From contig PXRM01000010.1 of assembly GCA_003020985.1 (NCBI GenBank), positions 24,319 to 88,318 on the forward strand: a DNA stretch of 64,000 nucleotides, in the 5' to 3' direction. Source of the DNA: Halobacteriales archaeon QS_4_70_19. Its GTDB lineage: Archaea; Halobacteriota; Halobacteria; Halobacteriales; Haloarculaceae. How positions within the stretch are numbered: position 1 is the stretch's first letter; each line of letters opens with the position of its first letter. The translations under genes and the position numbers were made by a program. This document shows, piece by piece, positions 8,180-18,133 of this stretch. The notes beneath the pieces were generated by a model. That model had not been told where the DNA came from and did not search any database. It saw only the letters and a program-made list of their open reading frames with translations.

Positions 8180-10915
8180 TCAGTCGTCACCTTCGACGGC
8201 TGTCGACTCAAGCACCTCCGGCCCGACGGCGTTCGTCCGCTCGACACGGGAGCGGTTGCTGGTCGGGTCCTTCTCGACGCGGACGAGGTCGTCGGCCGCG
8301 CCGACGAGTTCGTGGTCGTGGCTCACCACGAGGATCTGCTCGACGCCGAGGTCACGCATCGACTCCACGAGGTCGACGAGCTTGGAGACGTGCCCGGAGT
8401 CGAGGAAGACGGTCGGCTCGTCGAGGATGAGCGGCGGCATCGGCGCGGCACCCTCGATGCCCTCTGCGAGCAGCCGGTAGATGGCACACCGAAGCGAGAG
8501 GTTGAACAGGGCGCGCTCGCCGCCGGAGAGCTGCTCGGGCTCTAAGGGCTCGTCGTCCTTCTGGAAGACGGTCAGCTCGTACGACCCGTCGAGTTCGATG
8601 TGCGAGTAGGCGTCGTTCGTGTACACCAGGTCGAACGTCTCGTTGAGGAGCTGCTCCAGCTTCTCGACGTTCTGCTGGCGCAGTTCCGCGCGGAGGTCGG
8701 CGTACATCGACTCCAGCTGCTCGGCTTCCTCGTAGAGGGTGTCGAGCCGCTCGACCGTCTCCGCCAGTTCCCCGCGACGCTCGCGGAGCCCCTCCAGCGT
8801 CTCGAGCTCGTTCTCCGTGGCGCCGATGGCGGCCTGCAGGTCGTCACGACGGTCACGGAGGCTCTCGAGGCGGTCGTCGGCCTGCTCGATGTACTGCTCG
8901 GCCCGTTCGAGTTCGCTCTCGGCGTGCTCGACCTGCTCCCCGTCGAACTCCGCCTCCAGCTCCGACTTCCGGCTGCGCTTCTCGGCGAGCGACTCGCGGC
9001 GCAGGTCGTTCTCGCTGGCCAGTGACTCGCGGCGCTCGCGCAGCCGCTCGGCCTCGCTCTCGACGTTCGCGGCCTCGTCGAACGCCGCGATGGCCTCCTC
9101 CAGCAGGTCCCGCTGGCGCTTCAGCGTCGCCTTCTCGCCGTTCAGCTCCCCGATGGCCGCCTTCGCCTCGGTGGCTCGTTCCTCGGCCGCCGCGGCCGCC
9201 TCGCGTCGCTCCTCGGCCTCGCTCTCGACGTCCGCGGCGCGTTCACGCTTCTCGGCGACGCGTTCCTCGTCCGCCGACAGGCCCTCCTCGCGCTCGGCGA
9301 GGAGCTCCTGCGTGCTCTCGCGGTCGCTCCGCACCTGCTCGAGTTCGTCGGCCCGCTCGGCGAGGGTCTCGGCGGTCTCGAGCGCCGCCTCCCGTTCCGA
9401 GACGGTCTCGCGGGCCGCCTCGAGTTCAGTCTCCAGCTCCGCGACCCGCTCGCGGTCCTCGTCGACGCGCTCGACGTGTGGCGAGTTCTCGACCGGCTGG
9501 CCGCACTCGGGGCACTTCCCCTCGGCCAGCAGCTCCTCCGCCTCCGCGACCCGCTCGCGGGCGTGTTCGAGGTCACCCTCCAGCGACGTGACCTCCTCGC
9601 GGGTGTCGGCCAGTGCCTCGCGGCGCTGCTTGACCAGGGCCTCGGTACCGTCGGGGTCGCACGGGGCGTCCGCGAACCGCTCCTGCAGGGTCTCGATGCG
9701 CTCTTCGAGGTCGGCGATGCGCTCGCGCTGCTCGGCGACGGTTTCGCGGGCCGTTTCGAGTTCGGCCGCCAGATCGTTGGCCGCCTCCCGCTCCGACTCC
9801 GCCTCCGCCGCCAACTCGGCTGCCCGCTCGCGGGCCGTCTCGGCGTCGCTCTCGTACTCTTGCTTCTCCAGGAGCTGTTCCTGGATGCGGTCGCTCACGT
9901 CCTCGATACTCCCCTCGAGGTCGTCGACGGCCGTCCCCAGCGACGCCGAGTCCGCGTCGGCGGGCGCCACGTCGAGGGCCACGCCGTCTTCCCGCGCACC
10001 CATCTCGACGGCCTCCCGGACCGACTCGCGCGCCGCCTCCTGATGTTCCTGAACGGTCTCGGTCAGCTCCGTGATCCGCTCGGCCGCCTCCTCGCGTTCC
10101 TGTTCGGCGGCGGCGATCTCGCTCTCCAGTTCGTCGACCTCCCCGGCGAGGTCGTCGATCTCCTCGCGCTTCGCCTCGTGGTTGTCCAGTATCTCGCGGG
10201 CCCGGTCGCGGGTCCCGACGGCCGTCTCGCGGCCCTCTTCCAGTTCGGCGATCTCCTCCGTCACCTCCCCGAGGTCGCTTTCCAGTTCGTTCAGCCGCTC
10301 GTGGAGGTCCTCCGCCTCCTTCTGCTCGACCTGGGACGCCACGTCCTTGAGCACCTCGCGCTTGCCGTCCCGGACGCGCTTGACGCCGACACGGGCGTCG
10401 GAGGCCCGCTCGCGGTACTCCTCCAGCGTTCCCAGCTGCAGGAGGTCGTCGATCATGTCCTGCCGGGTCGACGGGCCGGCGTTGATGAGCTTGTTCACCT
10501 CCCCCTGCCGGACGTAGGCGCAGTTGACGAACGCGTCCGTGTCCATCCGCAGGAGATCGGCCACGTACGCCCGGACGTCCTTGACCCCCTCGACGGGCCC
10601 CTCGGGCGTCTCCAGCACGCACCTGTCGTTAGTCGCGCCGCCGCCCCGGAGCCTGACGCGGCGCTCGATGTGGTAGTCCGCCCCGCCGTGCGCGAACCGG
10701 AGTTCGACCCTGGCCTCGTCGGCCCCCGTCGTCACCACCTCGTCGAGCGTGGCGTCCAGCGCCCGGTGGCCGTACAGGGCGAAGAAGCAGGCCTCCAGCA
10801 GCGAGGACTTCCCGCTCCCGTTCACGCCGTGGACGACCGTCACGCCGGGGTCCAGCGAGAGGTCGGCGTCGGCGTAGCACTTGAAGTTCTCCAGGACGAT
10901 GCGGTCGAACCTCAC
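8180..10915 (-). CDS. rad50: DNA double-strand break repair ATPase Rad50
   Basis: Walker A GVNGSGKSSLLEACFFALYG, long coiled coil, zinc hook CPECGQPV, signature LSGGERALFNLSLR, Walker B LILDEPTVFLD; GTG start overlapping mre11 stop. Confidence 0.96.
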   Translation of the reverse strand: MRFDRIVLENFKCYADADLSLDPGVTVVHGVNGSGKSSLLEACFFALYGHRALDATLDEVVTTGADEARVELRFAHGGADYHIERRVRLRGGGATNDRCVLETPEGPVEGVKDVRAYVADLLRMDTDAFVNCAYVRQGEVNKLINAGPSTRQDMIDDLLQLGTLEEYRERASDARVGVKRVRDGKREVLKDVASQVEQKEAEDLHERLNELESDLGEVTEEIAELEEGRETAVGTRDRAREILDNHEAKREEIDDLAGEVDELESEIAAAEQEREEAAERITELTETVQEHQEAARESVREAVEMGAREDGVALDVAPADADSASLGTAVDDLEGSIEDVSDRIQEQLLEKQEYESDAETARERAAELAAEAESEREAANDLAAELETARETVAEQRERIADLEERIETLQERFADAPCDPDGTEALVKQRREALADTREEVTSLEGDLEHARERVAEAEELLAEGKCPECGQPVENSPHVERVDEDRERVAELETELEAARETVSEREAALETAETLAERADELEQVRSDRESTQELLAEREEGLSADEERVAEKRERAADVESEAEERREAAAAAEERATEAKAAIGELNGEKATLKRQRDLLEEAIAAFDEAANVESEAERLRERRESLASENDLRRESLAEKRSRKSELEAEFDGEQVEHAESELERAEQYIEQADDRLESLRDRRDDLQAAIGATENELETLEGLRERRGELAETVERLDTLYEEAEQLESMYADLRAELRQQNVEKLEQLLNETFDLVYTNDAYSHIELDGSYELTVFQKDDEPLEPEQLSGGERALFNLSLRCAIYRLLAEGIEGAAPMPPLILDEPTVFLDSGHVSKLVDLVESMRDLGVEQILVVSHDHELVGAADDLVRVEKDPTSNRSRVERTNAVGPEVLESTAVEGDD

Positions 10916-12327
10916 GCGAAATCACCCAGCGAGCCCTGGCTCTGGCCCTGCTCCGAGTCCTCGGCGGTCGCCTCCGGTTGCCCCCCGTCCTGGCCCGCCT
11001 CGGGGTCCCCGCCCCGACCTGCCGTGGTCGTCTCCTCGGCGGAGTCATCGTCGGCTGCCTCGGCCGAGTCGCCCGTCGCGTCGTCCACTGTGTCCGTGTC
11101 AGCGGCAGCATCCTCGTCGTCATCCGCGAGTTTCTCGGCCGCGGTCCCGGTCCGGGCGGCGGTCGTCTCAGAGACGTCCGAGACCGGCTGGAACGCCGAC
11201 GGGTCGCCGTCCTCGACGAGGTCGCGGACCCGCTGCTCGACGTCCTCGGTGACCCGCGAGTCGGGGGTCTTGCTCGCGCGGACCGTCTCGTCCAGCGACC
11301 GGGCGGCCTCGCTCAGCCCCAGTTCGCGCACCCGCTCGCGGACCGCCTCGTCCGGGTCCGCGAACGACACATCCACCTCCCCGTCGGCGGCGTCGAACTC
11401 CCGGCGGTCGTTGACCCGCGCGACGAGCGCCCCCTGCTCGCGCATCCGCTCCTCGACCTGTGCCGGCGCGACCCGCTCGCCCGCGCCGGTGATGGTCACG
11501 ACGGCGACGGCGTCGGAGAGGTCGTACTGGGTCACCTGCTCGTTCACCCGCTCGACACCCTCGCCCGCCTGCAGTTCGACGTCGATGAATCGGAACTCGC
11601 GGGTGGGGAGCGACCGGCGGGTGATGTGGACGCCGTCGGGGCCGCTGTCCTCGAAGGCGACCAGGTTGTAGCCCCGGTCCTCGCGCTCGTCCGCGCTCGC
11701 GCGCTCGGTCGACCCGCAGTAGGTGACCCACGCGTCGACGCCGTCATCGTCCGGTTCGAGCCGTTCCTGCCCGGGGGCGTGGTTGTCGCCCAGCAGCATC
11801 GCGTCGAGGTCGACGCTGGCCTCGGCCAGCACCTCCCGGGCGTCCCAGTCGCCGTGGTCGAACGGCTGGAACAGGCCGTGCGTGACCAGCGTCGCGTGGT
11901 CGGCGTCGTGGGTGGCGAAGTCGTACTCGAGGTCGTCGCGGCGCGACCGCGGCACGAAGTCCAGCCCGTACACCGCCACGTCGCCCACGACACGGGGGTC
12001 GTCGCCGAGGCGCTCGGCGTATCCCAGCGACTCGAAGAGGTCGAGCCACTGGGCGTCCCGCTTCGTCTCGTGGTTGCCGACCACGGCGAGGAATGGGATG
12101 TCCGCCGCGTCGAGGTCGCGGAGGACGCCGATGGTCCCCAGCAGGTCGACCAGGTCGGGGCGGCGGTCGTGGAACAGGTCGCCCGCGTGCACCACTGCGT
12201 CCACGTTCTCGTCGATGGCGTCACGGACGACCTGCTGGAAGGCGTCGAGGAAGTCCTGCCGGCGTGCCGGCTCGTTGTACTGCCGGTAACCGATGTGGGT
12301 GTCCCCCGTGTGGAGCAACCGCGTCAT
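10912..12327 (-). CDS. mre11: DNA double-strand break repair nuclease Mre11
   Basis: MTRLLHTGDTHIGYRQYN, VVHAGDLFHD, VVGNHE phosphodiesterase motifs; 4-bp overlap with rad50. Confidence 0.95.
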   Translation of the reverse strand: MTRLLHTGDTHIGYRQYNEPARRQDFLDAFQQVVRDAIDENVDAVVHAGDLFHDRRPDLVDLLGTIGVLRDLDAADIPFLAVVGNHETKRDAQWLDLFESLGYAERLGDDPRVVGDVAVYGLDFVPRSRRDDLEYDFATHDADHATLVTHGLFQPFDHGDWDAREVLAEASVDLDAMLLGDNHAPGQERLEPDDDGVDAWVTYCGSTERASADEREDRGYNLVAFEDSGPDGVHITRRSLPTREFRFIDVELQAGEGVERVNEQVTQYDLSDAVAVVTITGAGERVAPAQVEERMREQGALVARVNDRREFDAADGEVDVSFADPDEAVRERVRELGLSEAARSLDETVRASKTPDSRVTEDVEQRVRDLVEDGDPSAFQPVSDVSETTAARTGTAAEKLADDDEDAAADTDTVDDATGDSAEAADDDSAEETTTAGRGGDPEAGQDGGQPEATAEDSEQGQSQGSLGDFA

Positions 12328-12479
12328 GAACCCGGATTAGTCGGGTCCCCGTAAGAACGTGTCGCGAACTCGGTGGAAGTGGAACTCGGGGCCCCCCGAC
12401 CAGCGACCGGGAGCCGTCCGACCGTCGCCCGGCCCCCGGACCCCCCATCGTTAGGTCGCCGCCGGTCCCAGCCCCGACC

Positions 12480-13274
12480 GTGATCACCCTGAGTTCCGAC
12501 TTCGGAGCGCCGTACCCGGCCGCGATGAAGGGCGTCATCCTCCAGCGAGTCGACACCCGCCTCGTCGACGTGAGTCACGAGTTCCCGCGGCAGGACGTCC
12601 GTTCGGCGGCGTTCTGGCTCCGCGAGGTGCTCCCCTGGTTCCCGCCCGCGGTCCACCTCGTCGTGGTCGACCCGGGCGTGGGAACCGACCGGCGCGCCCT
12701 CGTCGTGCGCGCGGGCGACCACGCGCTCGTCGGCCCGGACAACGGCGTCCTGCTCCCGGCGGCACGGGCGCTCGCGACCGCAGCCTCGGCAAACGGTGAC
12801 GCTGCCGGCGGCGATGGCCCGGTCGAGGTGTTCGAGTACGCGTACGGGACCCCGTCGAGCAACACCTTCCACGGCCGCGACGTGTTCGCGCCCGCGGCCG
12901 CCGCGGTCCACGGGATCGGTGTCGACGACCTCGACGCGGCCGACCGGCTCACGCGGACCGACGGGTTCGAGGCCGTCACCTTCCCCGACCCCTCGGTCGA
13001 CGAGACCGGCGCGGAGGGGGAGGTGCTGGTCGTGGACGGCTTCGGCAACGTGGTGACGAACGTCCCCGGCGAGGTGCTGGCCGACCACGTGGGCGAGCAG
13101 ACAGCGGTAAACGGGACGGAGGTGCCCGTCGTCCGGGCGTACGCGGAGTGCGAGCCGGGGCAGCGGCTCGTCACCGTCGGCAGCCACGGCAACGTCGAAC
13201 TGGCGGTCAACCAGGGGCGCGGCGACGACGCGTTCGGGCTCGGCCCCGGGCAGACGGTCCAACTCGGCTGGTAG
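12480..13274 (+). CDS. SAM hydroxide adenosyltransferase / SAM hydrolase (DUF62 family)
   Basis: ITLSSDFGAPYPAAMKGVILQ, VHLVVVDPGVGTDRRALVV, LVGPDNGVL, FHGRDVFAPAAA. Confidence 0.93.
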   Translation: MITLSSDFGAPYPAAMKGVILQRVDTRLVDVSHEFPRQDVRSAAFWLREVLPWFPPAVHLVVVDPGVGTDRRALVVRAGDHALVGPDNGVLLPAARALATAASANGDAAGGDGPVEVFEYAYGTPSSNTFHGRDVFAPAAAAVHGIGVDDLDAADRLTRTDGFEAVTFPDPSVDETGAEGEVLVVDGFGNVVTNVPGEVLADHVGEQTAVNGTEVPVVRAYAECEPGQRLVTVGSHGNVELAVNQGRGDDAFGLGPGQTVQLGW

Positions 13275-13416
13275 GCGGCGGCCGTCCCGGTCGTCAACCC
13301 GTGGATATCTGTCTGACTTGGCGGAGAAGTGAGATAAAGTACCTCCTCCCGGAGTACTGCAACAGTTCCGAACATACGTCAGGTGTTTCAGCGTCATCGG
13401 TCAACCGCCGCCGTGT

Positions 13417-13632
13417 GTGGCCAGTGAGGACCTCGGCCCGGTCGGTGCGGTCGCCTTCCTCCCCCTGATGGCGTATGACCTTGCCACGCGAGAGCCGGGG
13501 ACGTTCGTCGTGATGCTGCTCATCGCGGTCGCGGTCGTGAGCGTCGAACTCCTCTACTTCGAGCGTGACCGGCTGGAGGAGGCGGTCGTCGCCACCGGGG
13601 AGGATGTCGCGGGGGAGCCGTCGAGGACGTGA
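13417..13632 (+). CDS. Small membrane protein, unknown function
   Basis: GTG start; ASEDLGPVGAVAFLPLMAYDLATREPGTFVVMLLIAVAVVSVELLYFERDRLEEAV. Confidence 0.6.
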   Translation: MASEDLGPVGAVAFLPLMAYDLATREPGTFVVMLLIAVAVVSVELLYFERDRLEEAVVATGEDVAGEPSRT

Positions 13633-13721
13633 CCGGCCCACTCGACCGGACCGAGGAGGGCGTGTCGGGACAGCGCTGTCCCGGTGGTGGGGTCTAAGTC
13701 CCGTCCCGTCCTCCCTCCGGC

Positions 13722-14051
13722 ATGCTCGACCGCTACCCGGAGGTCGCCGACCTGGACCCCGACGAGGGGGAGACGCTCACCGCCGAACTCCTCGTCACCG
13801 ACGACGTCCTCGTGAAGGCGTTCGCACTCGGACCGGGCGCCCGCATCGAACCCCACGAACACGCCGACGCCACCAACGTGTTCCACGTTCTCCAGGGGAC
13901 CGTCACGGTGGTGCGGGACGACGAGGAGGAACGGGTCTCCGCACCGGCCGTCGTCCCTAACGAGCGCGGGGCGACCCACGGCGCCCGTAACGAGGGCGAC
14001 GAGCCGACCGTCCTCACGGCCAGCCTCTGCCCGCTCCCGGGCGGCGACTGA
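13722..14051 (+). CDS. Cupin domain protein
   Basis: LGPGARIEPHEHADATNVFHVLQGTVTVVRDDEEERVSAPAVVPNERGATHGARN; cupin motifs with His ligands. Confidence 0.85.
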   Translation: MLDRYPEVADLDPDEGETLTAELLVTDDVLVKAFALGPGARIEPHEHADATNVFHVLQGTVTVVRDDEEERVSAPAVVPNERGATHGARNEGDEPTVLTASLCPLPGGD

Positions 14052-14433
14052 TTTTATATAACCCGTTCGCCGGGGGGGTCGTCGCCACTTCCACCGACTG
14101 CCGTCCCGCGAAACCGCAAGACGGTGGTCGGACGGGCGTCCGACGCCGGCCGGTGGTCACACGGCTGTCTGACGCGGATTTATGTCCCTCCCGCGGATGG
14201 GCTCCGGTGGGCGCGCACTGACGGCCTCAACACATCCCCATCCTCCCCACCGCGCGCCCGGACCTATCTCCTTTCCGGGGATGACGAGGCCACATACACT
14301 CTCTGTCGACATCCCGACGGAGCGACCGCTCCGGTGGCTACGACGGTCGACGACGAGGGTCGCGGACGACGGACGCGGACGCAGAATCGGGAGCGGGGAG
14401 TCGGGGGTCGGGGGGTCTCGGGTCGGAGTCCGA

Positions 14434-15120
14434 TCAGACGCTGGCCTCGGCGTCGCCGTCGGGGTCGTCGCCCCGGACCATGGATCGGACGGCGTCCAGC
14501 GAGGCGCCCTCGGAGATCACGGCGAGCCGGTCGCCGGCCTCGATGGTGGTCTGCGGGAGCGGGATGTTGAGCGGTTCGTTGACGCGGCCGTGGGCGTACA
14601 CGCGCGAGCCCTCGGGGAGTTCCACCTCGACGACGCGGCTGCCGACGAACGGGGAGTCGGCCGGCACGTCGACGGTCGCCGCGGTCAGCGTCTCGGTCAG
14701 GTCCGCGAGTACGTTCAGGTCGCCACCCAGCAGCGCGGTCTTCGCGCCCGCGGCGCCGAGCCGCTCGGGGTAGACGATCTCGTCGACGTCGGCGGCGTAC
14801 TTCTGGTAGATCTCCTCGCGGTAGTCCTCGTCGATCCGCATCACCGTCCGCACGTCGTGGGCCTTGCCCGCCATGCAGGCGGCGAAGTTGACGTTCAGAT
14901 TGCCGGTGAGCGCCGCCATGGCGTCCATGTCGCCGAGGCCGGCATGCTCCAGCAGGCGCTCGTCGCCGCCGTCGCCCTCGTGCGCCCGGAACCCGTCGTC
15001 AGACGCCCGCGTGACCTTCTCGGCGTCCTGCTCGACGATGGTGACCTCGTGTCCCTCGGAGGCGAGCGTCTGCGCGGTCCGCGACCCGACACGGCCGTAG
15101 CCGACGATGAGGAATCGCAT
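14434..15120 (-). CDS. TrkA-family potassium uptake regulator (NAD-binding TrkA-N plus TrkA-C)
   Basis: MRFLIVGYGRVGSRTAQTLASEGHEVTIVEQD Rossmann motif; C-terminal GDRLAVISEG TrkA-C. Confidence 0.9.
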   Translation of the reverse strand: MRFLIVGYGRVGSRTAQTLASEGHEVTIVEQDAEKVTRASDDGFRAHEGDGGDERLLEHAGLGDMDAMAALTGNLNVNFAACMAGKAHDVRTVMRIDEDYREEIYQKYAADVDEIVYPERLGAAGAKTALLGGDLNVLADLTETLTAATVDVPADSPFVGSRVVEVELPEGSRVYAHGRVNEPLNIPLPQTTIEAGDRLAVISEGASLDAVRSMVRGDDPDGDAEASV

Positions 15121-15176
15121 GGCGGTGCTTCAGCCCCCCACGTCAAGAGCTTTGCCACCCCTCCGACCGCCCGGAG

Positions 15177-16103
15177 TCAGCCGTCCGGGTACGGCACCGC
15201 CAGCTCGTCGCCGTCGTCCGGGAGGCGGACCTCGCCCCCGAAGGCTGCCCGTGCCTCCTCGGCGAGGACCTCCGACCGGCCGGCGTAGCGCGAGGAGATG
15301 TGGACGAGCGCGAGCCGCTCCACGCCGGCGGTGGCGGCGACCTCGGCCGCCTCCGTCGCCGTCGAGTGTCCGGTCTGCGGCGCGCGGTCCCGGTCGGCCT
15401 CGGCGAACGTCGCGTCGTGGACTAGGAGGTCGGCATCCGCGGCCGCCTGCTCCGTCGTCGGCGTCGGCCGGGTGTCACCCGTGTAGACGACCGTCCGTCC
15501 CGGGCGGGGGTCGCCGACGACCTGCTCCGGACGGACCACCGTGCCGTCGTCGAGTTCGACGGCCTCGCCCTCGTGGAGCTTCGAGAACTTCGGCCCGACG
15601 GGGACGCCCAGCTCCTCGGCGCGGTCACGGTCGAAGCGCCCCTTGCGGTCGTCCTCGACGAGCGCGTACCCCACTGCCTTCGTCCGGTGTTCGGTCTCGA
15701 ACGCACGGACCTCGTACTCGTCGCGGTCGAGGGCCACATCGCCGGGGCCGATCTCGTTCACGCGGACCGGGAACGCCGGCTCCGTGCCGGTCCCGTCCAG
15801 CAGGTTCCGCACCGCCCGTCGCTCCCCGTTCGGAACGTGGATGGCCAGGCCGGCCTCGCGGTCGTTGAAGTCCCACGTCTGGAGGAGCCCCGGGATGCCG
15901 AGCGTGTGGTCGCCGTGCATGTGGGTGACGAAGAGGTGGGAGACGTCGAACCCGGTCCCGAAGCGCATCATCTGTCGCTGGGTCCCCTCGCCGCAGTCGA
16001 ACAGGAGCCGGTCGCCCTCGCGGCGGACGAGGAGCGCCGACGTGTTCCGTCGGACCGACGGGACCGCACCCCCGGTCCCGAGGAACGTCACGTGCAGGGA
16101 CAT
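15177..16103 (-). CDS. rnz: Ribonuclease Z
   Basis: MSLHVTFLGTGGAVPSVRRNTSALLV, FVTHMHGDHTLGIPGLL, VYTGDTRP, HDATF, GHSTATEAAEVA. Confidence 0.95.
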   Translation of the reverse strand: MSLHVTFLGTGGAVPSVRRNTSALLVRREGDRLLFDCGEGTQRQMMRFGTGFDVSHLFVTHMHGDHTLGIPGLLQTWDFNDREAGLAIHVPNGERRAVRNLLDGTGTEPAFPVRVNEIGPGDVALDRDEYEVRAFETEHRTKAVGYALVEDDRKGRFDRDRAEELGVPVGPKFSKLHEGEAVELDDGTVVRPEQVVGDPRPGRTVVYTGDTRPTPTTEQAAADADLLVHDATFAEADRDRAPQTGHSTATEAAEVAATAGVERLALVHISSRYAGRSEVLAEEARAAFGGEVRLPDDGDELAVPYPDG

Positions 16104-16327
16104 ACCTGCTCCTGCGGGGAGCCACCTGAAACCCGTGTCGGATGGCCGGCGCGCCAGCCCGGGCAGGCGTTCACTCCGTTCGATCACACGACGGCGGCAG
16201 ATCGGGAACGGTACGAACGGGCTATCCCCCTTATGTCGGAGATACAGACGCATTTATTCAATTATCGAGATAAATCGAAAAACGGGGAGATAACAGTCAT
16301 ATCCTGTCTCTGAGCCAGATGCTCTCG

Positions 16328-17392
16328 TCAGTCGTCCGCGCTGCTGGTCCCTTCGGTGTCGACCGGCGGCGCGGCGGCGTCGGCGTTGTGCTCGCGGGCG
16401 CGCTCCCGGAGCCGCTGGCTGATGCCGGGCACCTGGTCGCTGGTGACCTCGCCCCCGGACTCGATCTCCTCCAGCGAGCGGGGGTACTTTCGCAGCCGGT
16501 AGTGGACGCCGATGCCGGCCTTCGCCCCCTGGCCCATCGCCACGGGAATCTGGTTGTGGCCGGGGACCACGTCGCCGACCGCCGAGACGCCCTCGACGGT
16601 GGTCCGACCGTGGTCGTCGACGGCGATGGTCCCGTCGTCGTTCAGCTCGACCCCGAGCTGCTCGGCGAGGTCCGTGTTGTAGTCGCTGCCGTACATCGGG
16701 AAGCCCCCGCGGTACGCCCGGCGGGTGCCGTCCTCGAAGACGAACGCCTCCAGCCAGCCGTCCTCGCCCTTCTCCATGTCGGTGACCTCCTTGTGGACGA
16801 CGTCGACGGGGTGGGCCTCCAGCTGTCGCTGGGTCTCCTCGGACCACTCCGGCTCGTCGCCGCGGGTGAGGAGGTCCACCTCGTCGGTGAAGTTGAGCAT
16901 GATCATCGCCACCGCCGCGGCCGACTCGCCGGTGCCCATCACCCAGACCGGCTGGTCGACGAACATGTAGGCGTCACAGTGGAGACACCAGTGCAGCCCC
17001 CGGCCCGTCCGCGGGAGCGGCGGGTCCGGGCGGACGTCGGAGAAGCCCGTCGCGAGGACGACGTGGTCGGCGACGACCTCGACGTCGTTCGCGGTGAGGC
17101 GGAACCGGCCGTCGTCGAGCCGCTCGGCTCCCTCGACGAAGTCACGGTGGTAGTCGGCGCCGTACTCCCTGACCTGCTCCTGTGCGGTCTGGAGGAACTC
17201 GTTGCCGGACACGTCCTCGGTGACCCCGATGACGTTGTGCGTGTCCAGCATCATCGCCGCGCGGCCCCCGCCACGGTTGATGACGACCGTGTCGTGGCCC
17301 AGTCGGGTCGTGTACACTGCGGCCGTCAGCCCGGCCGGCCCACCGCCGACCACTGCAACCTCGTACTCGTCGTGACGCTCGCTATCGGTCAT
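16328..17392 (-). CDS. NAD(P)/FAD-dependent oxidoreductase, thioredoxin-reductase-like
   Basis: VAVVGGGPAGLTAAVYTTRLGHDTVVINRG; GLHWCLHCDAYMF; VWVMGTGESAAAVAMI; VSAVGDVVPGHNQIPVAMGQG. Confidence 0.88.
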   Translation of the reverse strand: MTDSERHDEYEVAVVGGGPAGLTAAVYTTRLGHDTVVINRGGGRAAMMLDTHNVIGVTEDVSGNEFLQTAQEQVREYGADYHRDFVEGAERLDDGRFRLTANDVEVVADHVVLATGFSDVRPDPPLPRTGRGLHWCLHCDAYMFVDQPVWVMGTGESAAAVAMIMLNFTDEVDLLTRGDEPEWSEETQRQLEAHPVDVVHKEVTDMEKGEDGWLEAFVFEDGTRRAYRGGFPMYGSDYNTDLAEQLGVELNDDGTIAVDDHGRTTVEGVSAVGDVVPGHNQIPVAMGQGAKAGIGVHYRLRKYPRSLEEIESGGEVTSDQVPGISQRLRERAREHNADAAAPPVDTEGTSSADD

Positions 17393-17558
17393 CGGGAGAT
17401 GGGTACGGTCGGGTTGCAGTTAACTGGTCGGTAATGCTCGGGTAACCGACCGAGGCCGTCGTTACGGGTTCGCGGCGGGGCAGGACGTTACCTTCCGCGG
17501 CCAGGAGCGGCAGGGGCCGCCCGCAAGGGATATGGGTCGTCGTGTCTCATCCACGAAC

Positions 17559-17897
17559 ATGACTTTCGACCCGGAAACCAGCCTCCCACAGGAGGAGGTC
17601 GACGAACAGGTCGCCAGCGCCATCGCGGAGAACGAGGTGGTGCTGTTCATGAAGGGGACGCCGCTGATGCCCCAGTGTGGCTACTCCGACCGCGCGCTGA
17701 CCCTCATCGAGAAGCACCGCGAGGAGTTCGAGACCGTCGACGTGCTGGAGTCGCTGGACGAGTACCGGGCGGCGCTGGAGGAGCACAGCGGCTGGGAGAC
17801 CATCCCGCAGACGTTCGTCGACGGCGAGTTCGTCGGCGGCAGCGACATCCTGGTGGAACTGGACGAGCGGGGCGAACTCGCGGAGACGCTCGTTTGA
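17559..17897 (+). CDS. Monothiol glutaredoxin family protein
   Basis: VVLFMKGTPLMPQCGYSDRALTLIEKH...WETIPQTFVDGEFVGGSDILVEL; CGYS monothiol centre, TIPQ and GGSD motifs. Confidence 0.93.
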   Translation: MTFDPETSLPQEEVDEQVASAIAENEVVLFMKGTPLMPQCGYSDRALTLIEKHREEFETVDVLESLDEYRAALEEHSGWETIPQTFVDGEFVGGSDILVELDERGELAETLV

Positions 17898-18133
17898 GTG
17901 GCGCAGCCCGCCGATTACGGCTGACCGGTGGCGTAGTCCAGGCCAGCAGGCGTACCCTCGTTCCCCGTGTCCGGCCTCCCCCCGCGAGCACCCCGTCCCG
18001 TGTTCCGAACCCCGTGTCAACGCCTACCGTGAGGCGCGTTCCCTCCGAGAGACACAACTATAAGTGAGAAATCCCTATACTCGGATGACCACCGAACTCT
18101 CGGGGTCGGCCGCTCCCCAGGGACAGGGATACT

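Noticed and set aside
14052-14433. G-rich tract (gggagcggggagtcgggggtcggggggtctcggg) as a regulatory G-quadruplex
   Set aside because: Lies downstream of both flanking genes (the convergent cupin gene and trkA) in high-GC DNA; no evidence beyond composition.
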